The position numbers and the translations under genes are program-made. Under the pieces are notes generated by a model, which ran no database searches, was not told the DNA's origin, and saw only the letters and a list, made by a program, of their open reading frames with translations. A stretch of 7,141 nucleotides of DNA, taken from assembly GCA_040512755.1 (NCBI GenBank), contig JBEVEP010000108.1, positions 1-7,141 on the forward strand. The letters are read 5' to 3'. Below are positions 1-6,589 of this stretch, in pieces. How positions within the stretch are numbered: the first letter of the stretch is position 1; each line of letters opens with the position of its first letter. This DNA comes from JBEVEP01 sp040512755 (lineage in GTDB: Bacteria; Pseudomonadota; Alphaproteobacteria; Rhizobiales; Rhizobiaceae).

Positions 1-413
1 CGGAATTAAGCAATAAAAACAAGAGCATAGAAATTTGCGGGTATCGAAATGGGGTATCGTGCTGCTTTCATGAGAAATAATCTAGTTATTTCAACAACTT
101 ATGTGACTAGTGTGGAGAACGCTACCCGCTCCAGCCTGCGCATCGGAAAAACTCTGTTGTTCCTACGACTGCGCACCGTACGCCGTGCACTGCCGTGTCA
201 CCGTCTCAGAGTCGAGCCGGCGTTCGCGACTTTCCAGTTGTCTCCGAAGATCGTCATTGCGGATGTGCCCCAGCGTTTTCCTGGCATTTTCTAATGCCCG
301 TCATTCGAACGCTGCTAGCTAACAGATCATTCCAGAGTTTGAATGCAAGGGCCGCCAAAGTCGGAGCAGATTGCTGTTAACTGTGGGGCGCTTCTCCTAC
401 GCCGGCGACCCGG
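1..413. other. Gene-free stretch, AT-rich at its left end
   Basis: I see no convincing gene here. The first 120 or so bases are clearly richer in A+T than the rest of the window, and the open frames on either strand are short and do not look like any family I know. Two details are visible. One is a 19-base inverted repeat at 74-92 (7-base arms GAAATAA/TTATTTC, 5-base spacer). The other is a 45-codon - strand open stretch at 300-163 with a charged, helix-like translation (LRRQLESRERRLD) but no start codon. The stretch lies downstream of the - strand genes, so it may be decayed coding DNA. Confidence 0.5.
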
Positions 414-890
414 TCATTGAACAAGGATGCCCGGAGAATAACTGCCAGTCTTCCAAGCATTGTTGAGTTGGTCTGGCAGGCCTCGCCTCACCAAAAGATC
501 GCCGCTGATGCCGCAATGTGCGCGGGCCGTTGCCAGGGCCTCAGTGGTGCAGCTTACATACGCGACGATGCACCAATCTCCATCGACCTGCTGCGGCAGT
601 CCCAGCGGTGTACACGTCCAGCCAAGATCCTGCCAGCGTGGCAGAAAATAAAGCAACTGGATACCACCTACATACCTAATTCCTTCGTGCAAGCAGTATT
701 CCATGACGGCTGTCGCAGTCTGACCGGCCGTTCCGCGAAGGCCGTACGACCGGTTCTTTTTGACGATGAACGATCGGGTCCAACCAGCCCATTCCAGGCT
801 ATTCGGCGCCGCCCGAACATCACATAGAAACAGTCCTAGCTGGACCCGGACATGAAATGTCTTTCTTCCAAAGCTGGATCTGCGCGACAC
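414..890 (-). pseudogene. LuxI-family acyl-homoserine-lactone synthase, C-terminal remnant
   Basis: Intact family members make N-acyl-homoserine lactone signals from S-adenosylmethionine and an acyl carrier, and are about 200-220 aa long. This 158-codon frame, opening with GTG, resembles only their C-terminal half. The recognisable parts are a WTRSFIV stretch at residues 37-43 (family pattern E-x-[ST]-R-x-x-V), a helix at about 56-71, the LGW pair at 89-91 followed by PLGLPQQVDGD (95-105), and the ending TTEALATARAHCGISG. The first ~90 residues, which carry the conserved Arg, Phe, Trp and Asp residues of the SAM pocket, are absent. No matching frame exists upstream, where the neighbouring gene ends 19 bases away. 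In my alignment the conserved Glu three residues before Arg39 is Gly36. The frame is nevertheless open to its end. It could be the last cistron of the - strand unit or a separate relic. The alternative is a small unrelated hypothetical protein; the family match was made by eye. Confidence 0.55.
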
Positions 891-909
891 GGCGTCCCCA
901 GCATCGCCT

Positions 910-2454
910 CTATTCGACGGGCGACAGATAAGTGAACGTCCAGTCCTGCGGTCTTCGGCCGTTCTCGTTGCAATCGCTGTCTAGGCCCGGGGCGTTTCCG
1001 CGGATCCGGATGCTCTTTTCATCGTCGGAAATGGTGCCAGTCGCCGCAAAATCATGCTTTCCGCAGCGCGGATGGAAGATACGCGAGGTGCAGGAAAGGT
1101 TCTTCCCGTCGCGATCGCAGGTGAACAAATTGTCGCCCTTGCGCACGCCTGCTTGGCGCATGCCTTTGCGCGGGTTTTCGTAGTTCATGCTTAGTGTCGC
1201 GGCACTGGCTTCGAGGCGCATTGTAGAACCATTGTGATCCCAAAGCGTCGCCTGCGCCGACGGGGCCTCTTGCTGCTTCGGCGACGTGGCTCTTGTCGCT
1301 ACGGGAGCTGATGTCTCTCCGCGGTCTTTCAGTGTCCTGATCTTGGTGTGCGGGCCGAACAGGAAGTAGGCTGGCGTATAACCATCCGGATCGACGGCTG
1401 ATATGTCCTCCGCCACCGCATCCGAGGTGATGATGTCGCCTTCTCCATCGTTTGTGGGTTCGGCGTCGCCTGCATTGACGCTGATCGTATCCGCTCGGAG
1501 AAACAGGACATCGCCATAGAACCGGGCACGAACGGTGCAGCCCGCAATGCCTTCGACGATGTGCTCGCTGCGAACGACCATTTTCTCGCTAAGCGGGATG
1601 GGTTCTGAAGCTTGTTCCGGCTCGGGCTCGAACGACATATGCACCGAATAGATCTGCGGATCGTCACGCATGCGCTGATTGTTGCAGACGTGTTCGATCT
1701 GCTTTTCGGTCATGGCCGTTGGGCGGCGATAACCGGTCAGGCCGATGTTCCAGGCCGCCAACTGGGCGACAGTGTCGATCCTGAAAGACTCATCCGGACC
1801 GACACGCAGAAACTCCGCCAGCAAGCTTCGTGGGAACAATAGAGGGTCGAGGTCGAGCAGGTCAGCGACAGCCTGCACGCCTTGGCGGTAGGATTTGCCG
1901 ACGAGGGCAGGGTCCACGATTTGCGTCCCACTCGGCGCGACATAGGGCGCGTGGAAGCCAAGCTGGCCCGAAACATCCAGCCGGCGGTATTGCTCGAAGT
2001 AGCCATCACCTGAATTCAGGTGCCCTCCTAGAAATATGAGAGCACAGGCCGAGTAGCATTCGGCGAGGGGTTCGATGACTGAAGCGTAGCTCACATAGTA
2101 CAGGGTTTCTTTCAGGAATTTGACGGCTTCGCGGAAGTTGCCGCCCGGGCTGTCGAGGCAAAGTCTTGGGATATCAATGCCTTGCCAATAGCCGATCTCC
2201 GTCTCGAGGCGAGGGCGCCTGGCGGGCGCCGCGCTGGTATCCACCGCTTTCAGCGCGACGACCAGCTTTGATGCGTCGCCCTCATCAATGTCGCCGGAAA
2301 ATTGAATGTCGCACTTCGCCGAGCGCCTCGTGCTGATGTCGCCGGCTGCGGCATCCGTCCCTGGCAGCATGGCCAGACAGACGAGCAACAGATATGCCGC
2401 CAGGCCGGCTGCTCTTGCGAGCAACAGCGTGAGCCGAGGCCACGCGACGTCCAT
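910..2454 (-). CDS. Secreted ClpP/crotonase-fold protein (COG3904-like periplasmic protein) with a C-terminal accessory domain
   Basis: This 514-aa protein has not been characterised as far as I know. A hydrophobic segment at residues 8-30 followed by TDAAAG suggests a Sec signal peptide, hence a periplasmic or secreted location. Residues 90-170 match the core of the ClpP fold: LCLDSPGG (98-105) corresponds to the oxyanion-loop SPGG, AECYSACALIFLGG (131-144) aligns with the segment carrying the ClpP nucleophile and makes Ser135 the candidate, and GFHAPY (166-171) offers His168. Spacing resembles ClpP; the third residue is unclear (Asp203 and Asp221 are candidates). Cys133 and Cys137 bracket the serine, as is common in this family. 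Residues about 403-510 form a second, Cys-containing domain (WDHNGSTMRL, CGKHDF) that I recall from other rhizobial secreted proteins. The ATG lies 3 bases after the stop of the upstream DUF1353 gene, with GAGGTG nine bases before it, so the two are co-transcribed and probably act in one process. The substrate is unknown, and real protease activity is inference. Confidence 0.8.
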   Translation of the reverse strand: MDVAWPRLTLLLARAAGLAAYLLLVCLAMLPGTDAAAGDISTRRSAKCDIQFSGDIDEGDASKLVVALKAVDTSAAPARRPRLETEIGYWQGIDIPRLCLDSPGGNFREAVKFLKETLYYVSYASVIEPLAECYSACALIFLGGHLNSGDGYFEQYRRLDVSGQLGFHAPYVAPSGTQIVDPALVGKSYRQGVQAVADLLDLDPLLFPRSLLAEFLRVGPDESFRIDTVAQLAAWNIGLTGYRRPTAMTEKQIEHVCNNQRMRDDPQIYSVHMSFEPEPEQASEPIPLSEKMVVRSEHIVEGIAGCTVRARFYGDVLFLRADTISVNAGDAEPTNDGEGDIITSDAVAEDISAVDPDGYTPAYFLFGPHTKIRTLKDRGETSAPVATRATSPKQQEAPSAQATLWDHNGSTMRLEASAATLSMNYENPRKGMRQAGVRKGDNLFTCDRDGKNLSCTSRIFHPRCGKHDFAATGTISDDEKSIRIRGNAPGLDSDCNENGRRPQDWTFTYLSPVE

Positions 2455-2457
2455 GGG

Positions 2458-3102
2458 TCATTTCACCTCTGCGAGAGCTTCGCGCAGTATTGCAACGTCT
2501 TCCGCACTCGCGTTTCCCTCGACGTCCTCGATGAAGGCCTGCAGATTTTCCTGGTTGGGTTCGAGCGCCGCTTGCGCCGGCGCGGCATTCCGGCTGCACG
2601 CCGCGAAATCGTAGTTTTCGTCGATCACTTCGCATTTGGGATCGGCCTTGGCGTTGCTCCAACGCGGTCCAAACTTGTTCACCGCCTGGAACATAAGCCA
2701 ACTCTTCCGGGGCGATACGCCAGACGTCTCCATGGCCTCCCGGAAGACGTTATGGACCTTACGGTAGGGCCGGGTTCGTACCTGACAGTAAAAATCATGG
2801 ACGACCGAGGCGTTGCGGTACATGCCGTCGAATGGCCCGCCGATCAGCGACCAGAAAAACTGTGGGATGGAAGCGCCGTCGACCGTGGTGCCGACGGGTA
2901 CTTTCCAGGAAACTTCCTCCAGGTCGATGTACTCGAATGGCTCCAGGAGCGTCATCTCGCGGCCGTCGGCGTTCCAGCGCGCCACAACATCGCCGACGAA
3001 CTTTCCTGTTTGCGCTTGCGCGGTTGCCTTTGCCGGGAAAAGGGTCAAGACAGGTACTGTGGAAAGAATACCTATAGTAAAGTCTCGCCTGTGGAGGGGC
3101 AT
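2458..3102 (-). CDS. DUF1353 family protein with a Tat-type signal peptide
   Basis: This is a 214-aa protein of unknown function. The N-terminus has twin arginines (RRDFT, Arg5-Arg6), a hydrophobic run to about residue 24 and an AKATAQA cleavage region, which fits export through the twin-arginine pathway. Residues 66-80 carry the DUF1353 hallmark, a W-x-V-P-x-G stretch running into DGASIP, and residues 101-103 give VHD, the usual conserved His-Asp. DUF1353 proteins also occur in phages, and no enzymatic role is known to me. The C-terminal tail (about 175-214) is acidic and helical. The ATG is supported by GAGGAG five bases upstream (3108-3113). This is the first gene of the - strand unit, behind the promoter at 3169-3197, and is followed after 3 bases by the ClpP-fold gene. 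Tat export suggests that it folds, or binds a cofactor, before leaving the cytoplasm; that is inference. Confidence 0.82.
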   Translation of the reverse strand: MPLHRRDFTIGILSTVPVLTLFPAKATAQAQTGKFVGDVVARWNADGREMTLLEPFEYIDLEEVSWKVPVGTTVDGASIPQFFWSLIGGPFDGMYRNASVVHDFYCQVRTRPYRKVHNVFREAMETSGVSPRKSWLMFQAVNKFGPRWSNAKADPKCEVIDENYDFAACSRNAAPAQAALEPNQENLQAFIEDVEGNASAEDVAILREALAEVK

Positions 3103-3142
3103 GTGCTCTCCTCGTCTCTGTGAATCGGCAAGAATTCATTAG

Positions 3143-3161
3143 TGCAAGCAGATATCTTGCA
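3143..3161. promoter_or_regulatory. Operator-like inverted repeat at the - strand transcription start
   Basis: TGCAAG and CTTGCA form perfect 6-base arms around a 7-base AT-rich spacer. The element begins just downstream of the predicted start point of the - strand unit, a normal place for a repressor site. It also resembles a LuxR-type box in size and in its AAG/CTT arms. No regulator gene is present in the window, so the cognate factor is unknown. Confidence 0.35.
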
Positions 3162-3177
3162 GGATACTAATATATCC
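3162..3177. promoter_or_regulatory. Inverted repeat overlapping the -10 of the - strand promoter
   Basis: GGATA and TATCC, 5-base arms with a 6-base spacer, directly abut the repeat at 3143-3161 and cover the predicted -10 hexamer (3169-3174). A protein bound here would block RNA polymerase. Arms this short could arise by chance; the placement is what makes it worth recording. Confidence 0.25.
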
Positions 3178-3197
3178 GAACCTCCATTAGCAGACAA
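3169..3197 (-). promoter_or_regulatory. Predicted sigma70-type promoter of the - strand unit
   Basis: Read on the - strand, TTGTCT (3197-3192) is followed after exactly 17 bases by TATATT (3174-3169). These match the consensus hexamers at 4/6 and 5/6 positions. Transcription would start near 3162, giving a leader of about 60 bases before the DUF1353 ATG. It is the best hexamer pair I found in the divergent spacer. Confidence 0.5.
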
Positions 3198-3491
3198 CGG
3201 CATCCTGTTGTCGGCGGGTCAAACCGATCCGAAAGAAAATTGCCCATCATGGTCGCCCACGATTTTCGGGGTATTTGCGAGTGATGGACAGACCGCTTCC
3301 GTCCTGTGGGTTCGCGCCTATTTCATTTCGTTTCGCGCATCCTTATATCACGGTCACTCATCGAGATCGGAGCGCGGGTCGCAGCCGGGTTGAACCAGGC
3401 CTGGCCAAAAGACGCTTGTGTTTTGTGGCGGCAATCGCTAATCGCCCCGCATCCGATCCGAACTCAGTCCAGATCGCCAGGGAAAGATACA
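3198..3491 (+). other. tuf upstream spacer with weak promoter candidates
   Basis: No gene is supported here; this is the tuf side of the divergent spacer and should hold the tuf promoter. Candidates are weak. CTTGTG (3415-3420) and CTAATC (3438-3443) are 17 bases apart, near the rhizobial CTTGAC/CTATAT pattern. TTATAT (3343-3348) could be a -10 but lacks a good -35. Other visible features are a direct repeat TTCGCGC at 3311-3317 and 3332-3338, exactly 21 bases apart, and a perfect 10-base palindrome CCAGGCCTGG at 3395-3404. The Shine-Dalgarno for tuf is AGGGA at 3479-3483. Confidence 0.35.
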
Positions 3492-4667
<1,176 letters not shown>

Positions 4668-4690
4668 ACGAACGGACTTATGCAGATTTG

Positions 4691-4720
4691 AAAGGGCGGT
4701 CTGCAGACCGCCCTTTCTTT
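4691..4720 (+). terminator. Intrinsic terminator of tuf
   Basis: A perfect 26-base palindrome (4691-4716) forms an 11-base-pair stem of AAAGGGCGGTC with its complement around a TGCA loop, and CTTT follows. It lies 24 bases after the tuf stop codon. The T tract after the stem is short, but the stem itself ends in T residues. Because it is symmetric it could also act on the other strand, where no gene approaches. Confidence 0.88.
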
Positions 4721-4822
4721 AAAGAAGTCGCGGGGTCACGCGCCTTATCGTTTCTCGTGACATTGGGCGCTTTCCTGCTCGAACGGCGACGGTATCGAGC
4801 ATTGCAAAACCTGAAAACGGCG

Positions 4823-4852
4823 CTTGAGTTCTGCCGCGCTATATGGAATAGC
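4823..4852 (+). promoter_or_regulatory. Probable promoter region of tRNA-Trp
   Basis: Two readings are possible. CTATAT at 4839-4844 equals the rhizobial -10 consensus and would start RNA about 13 bases before the mature tRNA, but has no good -35. CTTGAG at 4823-4828, close to the rhizobial CTTGAC -35, pairs at about 17 bases with AATAGC (4847-4852). A promoter is expected here because of the tuf terminator upstream. The exact hexamers are uncertain. Confidence 0.35.
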
Positions 4853-4863
4853 AGGCGCGCCGC

Positions 4864-4939
<76 letters not shown>

Positions 4940-5242
4940 GACTTGCCTAAATGCCGTAGTTCGGGCATAAGGGTGCAATAGCCGGGACGGAACGACTGGA
5001 TGGTTCCGATGCGGCGTTTGGGCATAAAGCGGATGCTTGCCACTTGCGTGGATCAAGAATCGGTTTTATGTAGACAGAACAGACACGCGGTGCGTGGAGC
5101 TGGGAAGCCGGCTTTACGCGCCCGAAATGCATGTCCAGAGCATTGACGCTGATTCTTGCGACGGGTTCTGGTCGGAAAACTCCTCCCGGCAGCGGGTATC
5201 ACAAGAGGCTTCGGCTAAACGAAGCTTCGTAAAGAGCGGCAA
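4940..5242 (+). other. tRNA-Trp to secE spacer
   Basis: No gene is seen in these 303 bases. A weak promoter candidate is TTGCGT (5044-5049) with TATGTA (5067-5072), 17 bases apart. An imperfect direct repeat sharing GGGCATAA lies at 4951-4972 and 5009-5030. Small hairpins are possible at 4988-5008 (CGGAAC/GTTCCG) and 5186-5197 (CCCG/CGGG). Close to secE, 5209-5230 can fold in two exclusive ways. In one, GCTTCG (5209-5214) pairs with CGAAGC (5220-5225). In the other, the 12-base palindrome ACGAAGCTTCGT (5219-5230) folds on itself. The tRNA and secE may share one processed transcript. Confidence 0.4.
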
Positions 5243-5446
5243 ATGGCGTCAAAAACCACCAATCCCTTCACCTTCCTCCAGCAGGTAAGGTCTGAAACCG
5301 CGAAGGTGACGTGGCCGTCGCGGCGCGAGACAATGATCTCGACCGTGATGGTTCTGGGCTTCGCCTTTATTGCGGCAATTTTCTTCTTCGCGGCCGATCA
5401 GTTGATGGCCTACGCGGTCGAGTTGATTCTCGGCATCGGGCGATAG
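5243..5446 (+). CDS. secE: Preprotein translocase subunit SecE
   Basis: SecE is the small, essential inner-membrane subunit that clamps and stabilises SecY in the SecYEG protein-export channel. The 67-aa product is the short single-span form usual outside the enterobacteria. An amphipathic N-terminal helix (about 7-22) is followed by the conserved KVTWPSRRE motif (21-29) and one membrane segment at about 32-54. The Shine-Dalgarno is poor (AGAG at 5233-5236), but no other in-frame start fits. It is followed 27 bases later by nusG, the near-universal secE-nusG pairing, and the two are presumably co-transcribed. Confidence 0.96.
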   Translation: MASKTTNPFTFLQQVRSETAKVTWPSRRETMISTVMVLGFAFIAAIFFFAADQLMAYAVELILGIGR

Positions 5447-5473
5447 AACCAGCGATTACGGAGAGCATCTGAG

Positions 5474-6001
5474 ATGACTGCGCGATGGTACATCGTCCAC
5501 GCCTATTCGAATTTCGAGAAGAAGGTCGCCGAGGATATCGAGCATAAGGCCAAGCAGAAGGGGCTAAGCGACCAGATCGAGCAAATCGTGGTGCCGACGG
5601 AAAAGGTCGTCGAGGTTCGCCGCGGCCGCAAGGTCGACGCCGAGCGGAAGTTCTTCCCCGGCTATGTGATGGTGCGGGCCAATCTGACGGACGCCGTGTT
5701 CAGCCTGATCAAGAATACGCCGAAAGTGACTGGTTTCCTTGGCGACTCCAAGCCGGTGCCGATTTCCGACAAGGAAGCCGAGCAGATCCTGCATCAGGTG
5801 CAGGAAGGCGTCGAGCGTCCGAAGCCTTCGGTCACGTTCGAGATTGGCGAGCAGGTTCGCGTCTCCGACGGTCCCTTCGCTTCTTTCAACGGCTTTGTTC
5901 AGGAAGTCGATGAAGAGCGGGCGCGGCTCAAGGTGGAAGTGTCGATTTTCGGCCGCGCTGTACCGGTCGATCTGGAATTCGGTCAGGTCGAAAAGGGCTG
6001 A
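5474..6001 (+). CDS. nusG: Transcription termination/antitermination factor NusG
   Basis: NusG binds RNA polymerase, suppresses pausing, and links polymerase either to Rho or, through S10, to the leading ribosome. The 175-aa protein is of normal length. The N-terminal NGN domain (about 4-110) starts with WYIVHAYSNFEKKV and contains the FFPGYV motif (60-65). The C-terminal KOW domain (about 122-172) includes VRVSDGPFASFNG and ends near VPVDLEFGQVEK. GGAGAG at 5460-5465 serves as ribosome binding site. It lies between secE and the L11-L1 ribosomal protein genes, a standard order. Confidence 0.98.
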   Translation: MTARWYIVHAYSNFEKKVAEDIEHKAKQKGLSDQIEQIVVPTEKVVEVRRGRKVDAERKFFPGYVMVRANLTDAVFSLIKNTPKVTGFLGDSKPVPISDKEAEQILHQVQEGVERPKPSVTFEIGEQVRVSDGPFASFNGFVQEVDEERARLKVEVSIFGRAVPVDLEFGQVEKG

Positions 6002-6009
6002 CCGGAAGT

Positions 6010-6059
6010 CCCGCTGCCGGTTCGCCGGCGAAAGCGGGCAGGCGAGGCTGGTCCTCGTC
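6010..6059 (+). promoter_or_regulatory. Structured leader between nusG and rplK (two strong hairpins)
   Basis: The first hairpin (6010-6038) has an outer stem CCCGCT/AGCGGG and an inner stem GCCGG/CCGGC capped by a TTCG tetraloop, with an unpaired GAA on one side only. The second (6041-6059) has a 7-pair stem GGCGAGG/CCTCGTC with one G-T pair and a CTGGT loop. A third small hairpin, GCCGG/CCGGC, lies at 6121-6135 before the rplK ribosome binding site. No T tract follows, so this is not a standard terminator. In E. coli, L1 represses translation of rplK-rplA by binding the L11 leader. An equivalent L1 target here is inference. Confidence 0.45.
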
Positions 6060-6156
6060 GAATGGGTGGGAGGTGAGGCGGCTTAGCCGGCCATCCGAAC
6101 CGGACCACCAAACTGCAACCGCCGGCCAGTCCGGCATGAAAAGAGGCAGATGAGAG

Positions 6157-6585
6157 ATGGCTAAGAAAATTGCGGGCCAGCTCAAGCTTCAGGTAGCCGC
6201 GGGTTCGGCGACGCCGTCGCCCCCGATCGGTCCTGCGCTTGGTCAGCGTGGCATCAACATTATGGAATTCTGCAAGGCGTTCAATGCGCAGACGCAGGAA
6301 CTGGAGAAGGGATCGCCGATCCCGGTCGTGATCACCTACTACCAGGACAAGTCGTTCACCTTCGTCATGAAGACGCCGCCGGTGAGCTACTTCCTGAAGA
6401 AGGCTGCGAACTTGAAGTCCGGTTCGAAGGAGCCCGGCAAGTCGAAGGCCGGCCAGATCAGCCGCGACAAAGTCCGGAAAATCGCCGAAGCCAAGATGAA
6501 GGATTTGAACGCAAACGACGTCGAGGCGGCCATGCGCATGGTCGAGGGCTCCGCCCGCTCAATGGGTCTGGAAGTGGTGGGCTAA
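6157..6585 (+). CDS. rplK: 50S ribosomal protein L11
   Basis: L11 binds 23S rRNA in the GTPase-associated centre and helps elongation factors and RelA act. The 142-aa length is typical. The N-terminal domain carries the proline-rich PSPPIGPALGQRGINIMEFC region (20-39), the thiostrepton-contact helix. The hinge is at about 70-75. The C-terminal rRNA-binding domain (about 75-140) ends with the family signature around DLNANDVEAAMRMVEGSARS. The start has a MAKKIAGQLKLQV beginning. A five-codon frame opens in frame at 6136 and stops at 6153, just before this ATG, and is probably meaningless. rplA begins 4 bases after the stop, so translation of the two is likely coupled. Confidence 0.98.
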   Translation: MAKKIAGQLKLQVAAGSATPSPPIGPALGQRGINIMEFCKAFNAQTQELEKGSPIPVVITYYQDKSFTFVMKTPPVSYFLKKAANLKSGSKEPGKSKAGQISRDKVRKIAEAKMKDLNANDVEAAMRMVEGSARSMGLEVVG

Positions 6586-6589
6586 GACG

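Noticed and set aside
417..827. 136-codon + strand frame opposite the LuxI-like remnant
   Set aside because: The - strand frame has recognisable family motifs over most of the same bases; the + strand translation has none and no ribosome binding site.
2302..3123. 273-codon + strand frame opposite the DUF1353 gene
   Set aside because: It overlaps two well-supported - strand genes with signal peptides, family motifs and good ribosome binding sites, and its own translation shows no domain.
3142..3393. 83-codon + strand frame in the divergent spacer
   Set aside because: It has no ribosome binding site and no family likeness, and it overlaps the predicted promoter and inverted repeats of the - strand unit.
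6136..6153. Five-codon upstream frame before rplK
   Set aside because: It is too short and has no ribosome binding site of its own; its ATG is probably chance.
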